The notes under the pieces: generated by a model | The model's input: only the letters and a program-made list of their open reading frames with translations | Database searches by the model: none | What the model was told of the DNA's origin: nothing | Part shown: positions 1-5,664 of the stretch, piece after piece | Layout of the letters: each line of letters starts with the position of its first letter | Numbering within the stretch: position 1 is the stretch's first letter | Position numbers and translations under genes: made by a program | Origin: Promethearchaeota archaeon | Lineage (GTDB): Archaea > Asgardarchaeota > Lokiarchaeia > Sigynarchaeales > SOKP01 | Direction of reading: 5' to 3' | Assembly (NCBI GenBank): GCA_030620005.1 | Contig: JAUXAJ010000104.1 | Coordinates: 1-15,001, forward strand | Length of the DNA stretch: 15,001 nucleotides

Positions 1-170
1 CAGAAATCGAAGAATACGCTAAACGCTTAATTAGAGAAGTAGCTCCTGGAGGGGGGTATATATTTGGTTCGGGTCATAGCATAAATCCCGCTGTTACTGT
101 AGATCGATTTGAAGCAATGTATGACATTTTAAAAAAATACAGAAACTATCCAATTAAAGTCCCAAAGTAA
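1..170 (+). CDS. UroD-family methyltransferase-like protein, C-terminal end (partial)
   Basis: Only the last 55 codons are present, read from base 3 to a TAA at 168-170; the rest lies upstream of the window. The visible part carries the motif APGGGYIFGSGHSINP followed by a helix FEAMYDILKKY. This is the closing segment of uroporphyrinogen decarboxylase-like (PF01208) proteins, a family that includes heme-pathway UroD and the MtaA/MtbA/CmuA corrinoid:coenzyme M methyltransferases. It closely resembles the C-terminus of the gene at 7166-8326 (PSGGFVTANIHNI then IVAMFDAANEF), so the two probably belong to the same branch. Family membership is secure from this segment; substrate and direction of methyl transfer cannot be told. 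A T-rich stretch at 201-218 just after the stop may end transcription. Confidence 0.85.
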   Translation, partial: EIEEYAKRLIREVAPGGGYIFGSGHSINPAVTVDRFEAMYDILKKYRNYPIKVPK

Positions 171-216
171 AATTTAAACTTAATTTGCATGATTTGCTTA
201 CTTTTTTTATTCGTTT

Positions 217-384
217 TTAATCTAACTTATACTTGATGATTCTTATTCCTTTTGCACGATATTCCGTACAATTCATGCATTCCGGGACTTTACATAAAAA
301 ATCTATCTTTGGCAATTCACACGCGTTCCAGAAAGGGCATTTATTTAAATTTATTTTTTCATTAAAATTCGCTTTACTGCTCAT
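217..384 (-). CDS. small cysteine-rich protein (55 aa), unknown function
   Basis: An ORF of 55 codons runs from ATG at 384 to TAA at 217-219. The protein starts MSSKANFNEK and has five cysteines, at residues 16, 22, 31, 36 and 39, in the pattern CPFWNAC ... CKVPECMNC, followed by a basic tail. Such spacing suggests a metal site (zinc or a small Fe-S cluster), but no family is recognised. A TTTTAAAA stretch around 403-411 on this strand lies about 25 bases upstream of the ATG, consistent with a leaderless promoter. It is convergent with the UroD-like gene ending at 170. The cysteine density and sensible codon use argue for a real gene; its short length keeps confidence moderate. Confidence 0.55.
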   Translation of the reverse strand: MSSKANFNEKINLNKCPFWNACELPKIDFLCKVPECMNCTEYRAKGIRIIKYKLD

Positions 385-567
385 GTTAATTCATCTTCTG
401 ATTTTTTAAAAGTAAAAAAAAATAAGGAACTAGATTGTTAAAAAATGACGAGTGCCCTGAATTAATGATTTATTTTAATAAAAAACTAGGCATTGCTAAA
501 TGAACATTTTTCTTTAAATACTTAAAATTTAATTAATAATAAAACTAAAAAAAAGTCGAAAACATGG

Positions 568-620
568 GTAGAGACCGTTGTAAACAATAAATTAGCAGTC
601 TCTACAAGGTTTTATATAAT
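568..620 (+). promoter_or_regulatory. inverted repeat plus TATA box upstream of the gene at 639
   Basis: A perfect 8-base inverted repeat, GTAGAGAC (568-575) and GTCTCTAC (598-605), is followed by an archaeal TATA-like box TTTATATAAT at 611-620, centred about 24 bases before the ATG at 639. The repeat ends just before the TATA/BRE region. This position suits an operator or activator site for a dimeric regulator (inference). It could also fold as a 22-base-loop hairpin, but lying upstream of the TATA box it would not be transcribed from this promoter. Confidence 0.5.
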
Positions 621-638
621 GATCGTGATGTGATATAT

Positions 639-1406
639 ATGGCAAATGCACATAGTAAGAGTTTTTTTGGTCAAACCACGGGGTTGATCATCAGCAGTTC
701 TTCGAAGGAAGACGATTTCATCTTCCTTAAATGCTTAAAAAAAAAAGGGGATGGAACTTGGGAGAAGCTCTCGCGCGGAGAAGGAAAAACTATCAAGTGC
801 TCTTTAGACGAGATTGTCATGATGCTACAAGTTTTAAAGCGAAAAATTAGTAATTGGAATAGTTATCACACATATAAAGACACTAACACCCAAATAAACT
901 TTAATTGGAAAGAGGAAAGCGGCAAAAAGATCGTTTGGATAAGGATTGGGGATTATTCGAAGATGTTAACCGTTCCACAGATCGAAATTCTCAAGTTACT
1001 ATTGGAACACTTGTTAAAAGAGAAAATCAAGCACGCTACCGGCCCGGGTGTGTCAATTTCTAAAAAATACATTAGTAATGGCACCGAAATTAAACAAAAA
1101 AGGCTAATGAAAATAAATGAGAACTATAACAAGGGTTCCAAAGACACGAAAACAATCGTTAGAGAAGTGAAACATTTGGGGGGCAGTTCAAGTCGAAAAA
1201 TGCGGGGTCATGGTAACGAAGCGAATCAAATCGAAGGAACTATAAAAGGTGAAACTGAAAAAGCTTTACTTATAAAATTTTTAAAAGGAGATGAATCATG
1301 GATTCCAAAATCTACAATTAACCCGGATTATGAACCTGCTAAAGAAATAAGTCAAACTTTTTTAATTGATAATTGGGTTTTAAAAAAAAATAAAATAATC
1401 ACTTAA
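639..1406 (+). CDS. putative nucleic-acid-binding protein with C-terminal WIPKS-type domain (255 aa)
   Basis: The first ~135 residues are clearly homologous to the 147-residue protein at 2566-3009: both start MA..H.K.FFG and share TWEK, EGK.IK, LxVLK, a tryptophan/YH pair, IGDY and EKI..AT at equal spacing. I chose ATG 639 instead of the in-frame GTG at 630 because it matches the paralogue's start. The pattern looks like two strand-rich segments each followed by a helix (around 50-70 and 110-130), which recalls PC4/Whirly single-strand binding folds; that is inference. A basic, low-complexity linker (about 135-190) leads to a C-terminal domain containing EGTIKGETEKALLIKF and DESWIPKST, ending in a hydrophobic W-containing strand. 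Similar short WIPKS-type domains are known in hypothetical and phage proteins. No enzyme motifs are seen. A TATA box ~25 bases upstream suggests a leaderless mRNA. Confidence 0.75.
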   Translation: MANAHSKSFFGQTTGLIISSSSKEDDFIFLKCLKKKGDGTWEKLSRGEGKTIKCSLDEIVMMLQVLKRKISNWNSYHTYKDTNTQINFNWKEESGKKIVWIRIGDYSKMLTVPQIEILKLLLEHLLKEKIKHATGPGVSISKKYISNGTEIKQKRLMKINENYNKGSKDTKTIVREVKHLGGSSSRKMRGHGNEANQIEGTIKGETEKALLIKFLKGDESWIPKSTINPDYEPAKEISQTFLIDNWVLKKNKIIT

Positions 1407-1511
1407 ATTCTTCATTATAATAATTTAATCGGAGATTTTTACAATAATTCTTAAATTAGTTAATAAAGTCAAATTAAATAATGAAATCAAATAAAAGCAG
1501 GAAAATAACTA

Positions 1512-1736
1512 TTACAATGCTTCTTTTTTATTATCATTGGATTCTTTTAACTCTTCAAAACTATCAAAAATCACTTTTAATTCATTAAGAGATAAAACAT
1601 TTTCGTGGTTAAATTGGTCAAGCGCAGATTTATCAAATTCTAATTTACACTCTGGGCACTCAATGGTGGTATCATATTCAATAATTCTAACATTACCACA
1701 CCGGGGGCACGAAAATCCTGGATCCTTATTGACCAT
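1512..1736 (-). CDS. small zinc-ribbon protein (74 aa)
   Basis: The N-terminal half is a compact zinc ribbon: CPRC (Cys10, Cys13) and CPEC (Cys27, Cys30) separated by a short strand-forming segment, a typical four-cysteine zinc site. The C-terminal half is acidic and helical (NELKVIFDSFEELKE) and ends in a charged tail. Small ribbon proteins like this in archaea are often accessory factors for transcription or translation or carriers of protein-protein contacts; the precise role is not readable. The ATG at 1736 lies about 26 bases downstream of a TTTAAATA box, supporting this start and a leaderless transcript. An overlapping plus-strand reading frame (1537-1764) is only its antisense shadow. 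Confidence 0.8.
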   Translation of the reverse strand: MVNKDPGFSCPRCGNVRIIEYDTTIECPECKLEFDKSALDQFNHENVLSLNELKVIFDSFEELKESNDNKKEAL

Positions 1737-1757
1737 GTTAAAAGGGATTTTTTATAG

Positions 1758-1765
1758 TATTTAAA
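1758..1765 (-). promoter_or_regulatory. TATA box of the zinc-ribbon gene
   Basis: On the minus strand the sequence TTTAAATA is centred about 26 bases before the ATG at 1736, the usual distance from an archaeal TATA box to the transcription start, so the transcript probably begins at or very near the start codon. The same octamer at the same distance precedes the gene at 2053. Confidence 0.55.
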
Positions 1766-1858
1766 TTACAATTAATAATACAAAATAAAAATATATGAAT
1801 TTACCGAAATAATAATTTATTGTGACTAATTAAGAAATTATACCCAGAACAAGTTTTT

Positions 1859-1954
1859 TTAATCGCTCAATGCTTCCGAACATTTAACACGATGAAGTAT
1901 TTTTCATTTAGGACAAATATGCGTTAACCTACGAACTTCTCCTTTGCACACCAA
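1859..1954 (-). pseudogene. short zinc-knuckle ORF interrupted by TGA
   Basis: A minus-strand frame starting at TTG 1954 (seven bases after AGGA) would read MVCKGEVRRLTHICPK, then TGA (1904-1906), then KILHRVKCSEALSD and TAA at 1859-1861. The TGA sits exactly where the second cysteine of a CPKC zinc knuckle would be expected, with further cysteines at positions 3, 14 and 25. The simplest reading is a small zinc-binding gene or gene fragment inactivated by a TGC/TGT to TGA change. No ATG start is available and no family is recognised. Selenocysteine at this position is conceivable but no SECIS-like hairpin is evident downstream. The rest of the 1737-2052 gap shows only promoters. Confidence 0.3.
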
Positions 1955-2022
1955 ATAACTTCCTTTTCTTTTAAAATTACCTAAAAATTTTAATATTTTA
2001 AAAAATCAACACTCCTTTAATC

Positions 2023-2030
2023 TTTAAATA
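2023..2030 (+). promoter_or_regulatory. TATA box of the gene at 2053
   Basis: TTTAAATA is centred about 26 bases before the ATG at 2053, again matching leaderless archaeal transcription. No Shine-Dalgarno-like sequence is seen between the box and the start. Confidence 0.55.
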
Positions 2031-2052
2031 TTTTTGTGAAAAATAATACATC

Positions 2053-2373
2053 ATGCTTAGCTTATTACAAAAAAAATCATATCCCGATTTCAAAAGAGGG
2101 ACTCATTTAGCAGTAACTCATGATGGTACGATTATTGAAGGATTTTTTATTAAATGGCAACCGAAATTGCATTCGCCAGACGAGCAACTTCTTTTTTTAA
2201 GTCAAGATATTGAATGCTATAAAAAGCACATGGAATCCATTTTGAAGCTAAAAAGAATAACTCAAAGTCAATACGAGCAAGCCCTTAAATTTAAACAATA
2301 TAAAAAGAGTTGCATTAGATGTTTAGACGCTAAAAAAATCATCAGTATTGATTCAAAACCGTTTTATAGTTAA
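2053..2373 (+). CDS. hypothetical protein (106 aa)
   Basis: I do not recognise this protein. The N-terminal half (about 12-55) alternates short hydrophobic strands with turns (RGTHLAVTHDGTIIEGFFIKW), suggesting a small beta-barrel or SH3-like fold (inference). The C-terminal half is a basic, glutamine- and lysine-rich helix (MESILKLKRITQSQYEQALKF) followed by a CIRC cysteine pair, which with the cysteine in IECYKK might contribute to metal binding or a disulfide. There is no signal peptide or membrane segment. Good promoter placement and a T-rich terminator directly after the stop support a real single-gene transcript. Confidence 0.6.
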   Translation: MLSLLQKKSYPDFKRGTHLAVTHDGTIIEGFFIKWQPKLHSPDEQLLFLSQDIECYKKHMESILKLKRITQSQYEQALKFKQYKKSCIRCLDAKKIISIDSKPFYS

Positions 2374-2400
2374 TTTTTTTAGTTTTTTAATTCTTTTTTA
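2371..2400 (+). terminator. T-rich terminator after the gene at 2053
   Basis: Right after the stop codon come three T tracts in succession (seven, six and six T), the usual form of intrinsic archaeal termination, which needs no hairpin. Confidence 0.5.
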
Positions 2401-2565
2401 TTGATATTATTAGAAATTATTCAAAGATACTTAGAATTTTTACTTCATGAATAAAAAACAAAATAATTAATTATCCAATGGCAGATATGAAAGAATTTAT
2501 CAACAACTTCTTAATCTAGGAGAAATTTGCTGAAAGAGTTAAAAAAATGCTTCTAATAATAAATA

Positions 2566-3009
2566 TTATTCAGTTTTAGGAAATTCTTTTTCATTTCCGA
2601 AAGAACCACTTGTTGCAAACTCTATTTTCTCGTTCAAGATGTGATCAAGAAGTAATGTTAGAAAATTTATATTTGGAAATTGGAACTTGGTCTTATAATC
2701 CCCTATTTTAATTTGCAATACTTGATGATTTTTATCTTCCCATCCAGCATATATTTCTGTTCTATTATCGTTAAAAATGTGATAACCTCGCCATTTTTCA
2801 TTGTTCCCTTTTAATACTTCTAAAAAACAAAGTATTTCCTCGATTGAAAGCTTTATTATCTTACCTTCTTTTTTAGTAGGTTTTTCCCATGTCTTATCAT
2901 CTTTTACTTTAATGCATTTAATAAAAACATGAGGAACAAATTTTGAAGGGCTCGTCACAATCATGCCAATATTTTCGCCGAAAAAACATTTATTGTGAAA
3001 ATCAGCCAT
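2566..3009 (-). CDS. putative nucleic-acid-binding protein, paralogue of the gene at 639 (147 aa)
   Basis: It matches residues 1-135 of the protein at 639-1406 over its whole length, with the same landmarks: MADFHNKCFFG, TWEKPTKKEGKIIKLS, ILCFLEVLKG, WRGYH, IKIGDYKTKF and LLLDHILNEKIEFAT. It lacks the linker and WIPKS-type C-terminal domain of its relative, so it represents the core domain alone. Strand-helix-strand-helix alternation with an aromatic- and lysine-rich strand set would suit single-strand DNA or RNA binding of the PC4/Whirly type; this is structural guesswork, not a recognised family hit. The ATG at 3009 agrees with the paralogue's start. The genes face each other with a zinc-ribbon gene and an unknown gene between them. 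Confidence 0.75.
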   Translation of the reverse strand: MADFHNKCFFGENIGMIVTSPSKFVPHVFIKCIKVKDDKTWEKPTKKEGKIIKLSIEEILCFLEVLKGNNEKWRGYHIFNDNRTEIYAGWEDKNHQVLQIKIGDYKTKFQFPNINFLTLLLDHILNEKIEFATSGSFGNEKEFPKTE

Positions 3010-3122
3010 TTTAGTTACTTTAAATGTGAGAAATTTTTAATTCATTACAAAAGAATTGATATTAAAGAATAAAAATCCCTACAATTTACACAATTTTGAA
3101 ACAAGTACTTCATGAAATAGAA

Positions 3123-3137
3123 AGTTCTTCAAGAACT
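3123..3137. other. 15-base palindrome downstream of the uS10 gene
   Basis: AGTTCTT-C-AAGAACT is a perfect inverted repeat with a single central base, ending 3 bases beyond the uS10 stop codon. It could form a small 3' hairpin on the mRNA or be a protein site; it is short enough that chance is possible. Confidence 0.3.
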
Positions 3138-3139
3138 AA

Positions 3140-3445
3140 TTACATTAGTTCAATCTCAACGAGAACCGATTCAGGAATTTGAATTTTCATGATTAAATGC
3201 ATTGATCTCTCGTTGGCAATTATTTCAAAAAGGCGTTTATGAATACGCATTTCATATTTAGCCCAAGTCGCAGTTCCTTGACCAGATGGAGCCTTTAATA
3301 CGGGTACCCTTAACCTTTTTGTTGGTAAAGGGATGGGACCATGTTTACGAATACCTTGGTGCTTACAAACGCTTTCAATTTGTTCGCACACCGACTTTAA
3401 TGCGCCCAAACCAGTACTACAAAGCCTAATCCTAGCCTTCTGCAC
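3140..3445 (-). CDS. rps10: 30S ribosomal protein uS10 (S10)
   Basis: Small-subunit ribosomal protein that sits in the 30S head. The start MQKARIRL, the central signature GPIPLPTKRLRVPV, the segment GQGTATWAKYEMRIHKR and the C-terminal IQIPESVLVEIEL are diagnostic of archaeal uS10, and 101 residues is the normal length. The start is GTG at 3445: an in-frame TAA lies two codons upstream, so no longer start is possible, and AGGA eight bases upstream gives a Shine-Dalgarno site, unlike the leaderless genes nearby. In many archaea this gene follows the EF-1alpha gene in a translation operon; here it stands alone next to decayed DNA. Three cysteines (8, 20, 27) in the N-terminal third are somewhat unusual. 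Whether this is the only copy in the genome cannot be told. Confidence 0.93.
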   Translation of the reverse strand: MQKARIRLCSTGLGALKSVCEQIESVCKHQGIRKHGPIPLPTKRLRVPVLKAPSGQGTATWAKYEMRIHKRLFEIIANERSMHLIMKIQIPESVLVEIELM

Positions 3446-3547
3446 AGCTTAAATCCTTGAAGTGTTCGTATTAATTTTTTTATTATTTCTTGTTAGGTTA
3501 AATTGTTGCTATTAAATAAATTTTTTTATCTAATGTATTTTTAAACA

Positions 3548-3702
3548 AAACTAAGAAAATTCTAACAGAAAAGTATTACCTAAATGAAACGTGCTCGAGG
3601 TAATCTCTAGCAACCTTAAAGCAACTATTAACTTGCTCTTTTGGAGTAATTGGTAAATTCCTCATTTGGTAATCTGGATGGAATACTAATAAACTATATG
3701 GT
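3548..3702 (-). pseudogene. duplicated 3' fragment of the radical SAM gene
   Basis: These 155 bases repeat positions 12029-12182 in the same orientation with about five substitutions and one inserted base (the extra A in gaaacg near 3590), roughly 96% identity. They correspond to the last ~49 codons and the stop codon of the radical SAM gene at 12032-13126. The inserted base shifts the frame, and there is no start or upstream part, so the fragment is dead. Similarity stops abruptly at 3702, where remnants of an enoyl-CoA hydratase gene on the opposite strand begin. The 102-base gap to the uS10 start holds only the uS10 promoter region. Confidence 0.85.
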
Positions 3703-4331
3703 TGGAGTTAAAGCAGGTGTGCAACCACTCTAAAAATGATGGAACTTATTTGGAATAACAATTCATCCTTTAGGAATATTCGCCCATATCTTAACGAATC
3801 AAAAGAGATTCTTTCTATTGAAGATTATACCTCTAGAATGGTGCTTTCAAAACCAGTTATCGCAGCAGTATCCAGATATGCTGTTGTGGAATGACTCGAA
3901 CTTGCTTTATGGTGCGATATGCGCGTTATTGAGAAAGATGCCATTTTGGTGTGTTTTATCGAAGATTTGGAGTGCCTCTTATAGATGGAGGTACTGTCCG
4001 CTTACCGAGATTAATTGGTTTAAGTAGAGCAGTGGATATGATCCTTACAGGACGCCCTGTGACAGCTCAAGAAGCTTTTGATTGGGGATTAGCGAATCGT
4101 ATCGTGGAGGTGGGTCAATCGAGACCAGAGGCAGAGAAATTAGCTAGAGAAATTGCCGCTTTTCCGAAAATATGCATGAGAAACGATCGTTTATCTACCT
4201 ATGAACAGTTTGGTATGAACATAAAGGATGACATGGCAAAGGAATTTGAATATGTAATAAAAACTTTAGCAAGTGGAGAATTTTTAGAGGGAAGTGAGGC
4301 ATTTACTAAAGGAAAACATGGAAGATTCTAA
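3703..4331 (+). pseudogene. broken enoyl-CoA hydratase/isomerase (crotonase family) gene
   Basis: The 3' part (from about 3951) reads RRFGVPLIDGGTVRLPRLIG, LSRAVDMILTGRPV and AFDWGLANRIVE, which is the C-terminal half of a crotonase-family enoyl-CoA hydratase. The preceding frame still shows MVLSKPVIAAVSRYAVVE, then TGA at 3892-3894 where GGLELA would be expected, then LELALWCDMRVIEKDAI. A lost T in the T-run at 3944-3947 shifts the frame just before GVFYRRFGVPL. Further upstream only a short recognisable piece (TTLKMMELIW) remains; the oxyanion-hole region (CAGADL-type motif) is missing and the 5' end is cut near the repeat junction at 3702. One stop, one frameshift, an internal deletion and a lost start make this clearly nonfunctional. 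The original enzyme would have hydrated 2-enoyl-CoA in acyl-CoA metabolism. Confidence 0.88.
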
Positions 4332-4355
4332 CAAAAATATTAAAAAATTTCCAAA

Positions 4356-5474
4356 TCAATAATTAAATTTCCCTATTTGAATATCATAAGCATCGGCTGT
4401 TCTATATAATACTTCAATATTTTCAATTGGGTGCCACGTCATTATGTCTGTACAGGGACCAAATACCAAATTATTACTGGGGGCAATAGCCTTAATAACT
4501 TTTTCACATTGAATGCGAACTTCATCAGGCGTTCCTTGCCAAAGCAAAACGCTTACATCGATATTTCCATTCCAAGATATTTTATCCCCATACTGTTCAT
4601 TTAAGGCAATAATATCAACTCCTGCTGCAGGTTCAAGGCCTTGAAGTAGATCCAACCCCATTTCAATGTAATATGGGATCAATTCGTCAATTAGGCCATC
4701 TGTGTGTATCATAGTACGGCCACCATGTTTGTGAATCATTTTAAATAGTTCTTTATATCGGGGTAAATAAAGTTTCTGGAATTGCTTGGGTGATAACATC
4801 AATCTACCTTTCTGCGCAATATCATCTGTAAAAGCAATAACCATTTCGGAGTCTATATCGAGCAATCTTTTACAAATTTCAATATTTACTTTATGAAGTT
4901 CATCAATAGTTTGCTCTAAAAGTCCCGTGGGTTTTCTGAGTTCTTTTGCAAAAGTTAAATAGCCTAAACTGAGCCAATTTCCCTTATGGAGCCCATTTAT
5001 GATGGGGAAAATGTATATATTATCTTCTTTAATTACCTTTTCGTTATAGAATTTTTCAAATCGATCAAATTTTCTCTGTGGCGGCACAATTCTACGTGGA
5101 AATTGTTTGTTACGCATTTTTAACGATGTCCAAGCACCATCAATGTAAAAAAAACGACCATCAGAAGCTTTTTTATGAATACGTCCATCAGCGCAAACTA
5201 TAGAACCATCTGATCTTATTATAGATTTAAATCCGAATTCTTTAGTCGCCATTCTGTTTGATAAAGTCGGATCTGTTGTTGCATCAATCCCTAAAGCAAC
5301 TAAAATGGTTTGATCTTGCCCAAATTTTATCCTTCTTTTTCCTTTCATTCTTTTTTCCTTATATTTTTGAACAAAACCATTTTCTGCTTTAAACGCATAT
5401 GTTGGAATTTTATCGGACACTTCATGGTTAATAGCACAGAGGAATCTTTCTTTATGGGTTAATTTTCGAGTCAT
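4356..5474 (-). CDS. UroD-family (MtaA/UroD-like) protein, HTD variant (372 aa)
   Basis: The N-terminal LTHKERFLCAINHEVSDKIPT, the central FTDDIAQKGRLMLSPKQF, the segment GGRTMIHTDGLIDELIPYYIEMGLDLLQGLEPAAGVD and the GNIDV strand place this in the uroporphyrinogen decarboxylase-like (PF01208) TIM-barrel family. In corrinoid methyltransferases of this family zinc is held by an H-x-C motif; here the equivalent is His-Thr-Asp, so the classic zinc cysteine is absent. The C-terminus (VFGPCTDIMTWHPIENIE) carries a cysteine and differs from the GGGYIF-SxHSI ending of the first gene. It is too divergent to call true heme-pathway UroD. ATG 5474 is preferred over an in-frame GTG at 5483 by comparison with relatives; a TTTATAAA box at 5504-5511 fits either. 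It converges with the enoyl-CoA hydratase pseudogene, 24 bases apart. Confidence 0.85.
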   Translation of the reverse strand: MTRKLTHKERFLCAINHEVSDKIPTYAFKAENGFVQKYKEKRMKGKRRIKFGQDQTILVALGIDATTDPTLSNRMATKEFGFKSIIRSDGSIVCADGRIHKKASDGRFFYIDGAWTSLKMRNKQFPRRIVPPQRKFDRFEKFYNEKVIKEDNIYIFPIINGLHKGNWLSLGYLTFAKELRKPTGLLEQTIDELHKVNIEICKRLLDIDSEMVIAFTDDIAQKGRLMLSPKQFQKLYLPRYKELFKMIHKHGGRTMIHTDGLIDELIPYYIEMGLDLLQGLEPAAGVDIIALNEQYGDKISWNGNIDVSVLLWQGTPDEVRIQCEKVIKAIAPSNNLVFGPCTDIMTWHPIENIEVLYRTADAYDIQIGKFNY

Positions 5475-5503
5475 ATATGTCACGATTTAATAGATTGACA
5501 GAT

Positions 5504-5541
5504 TTTATAAATTTTTTTCCTTTTCTGATTAGGTCAGAAAA
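5504..5541 (-). promoter_or_regulatory. TATA box and upstream inverted repeat of the UroD-like gene at 5474
   Basis: Reading on the minus strand, the perfect inverted repeat TTTTCTGA / TCAGAAAA (5534-5541 and 5521-5528, five-base spacer) is followed by an A-rich BRE-like stretch and TTTATAAA at 5504-5511, then the start codon. A palindrome immediately upstream of BRE/TATA is where archaeal activators or repressors commonly bind, so regulated expression of this gene is likely (inference). Confidence 0.5.
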
Positions 5542-5644
5542 ATTTTAATTAATTAATTTTCGATAATTAGGTGAATTTTACAAATGAATGATAAATGAAA
5601 AATTAAATTATAATATATGAAGGTATTCTTGAATTATTGAACTA

Positions 5645-5664
5645 CCATAGCCTAAAGGCTATGG
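5645..5664 (-). repeat. right-end hairpin of the TnpB element, overlapping the tnpB stop
   Basis: An 8-bp perfect stem with loop TTTA. The tnpB stop codon TAG (5652-5654) lies inside it. In studied TnpB systems the guide (omega/reRNA) RNA comes from the 3' part of the tnpB transcript and ends at the right end, with the guide read from the flanking DNA; this hairpin would then be its 3' stem (inference), and the flank below 5645 the guide source. Confidence 0.65.

Noticed and set aside
1537..1764. Plus-strand ORF of 75 codons
   Set aside because: It is the antisense of the zinc-ribbon gene, whose CPRC/CPEC motifs and TATA box mark the minus strand as coding.
2478..2576. Possible small ORF MADMKEFINNFLI, TAG, EKFAERVKKM
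   Set aside because: It is interrupted after 13 codons, has no recognisable family, and is too short to call even as a pseudogene.
3818..4027. Plus-strand ORF of 69 codons
   Set aside because: It is an out-of-frame reading of the enoyl-CoA hydratase pseudogene; the adjacent frames carry the crotonase motifs.
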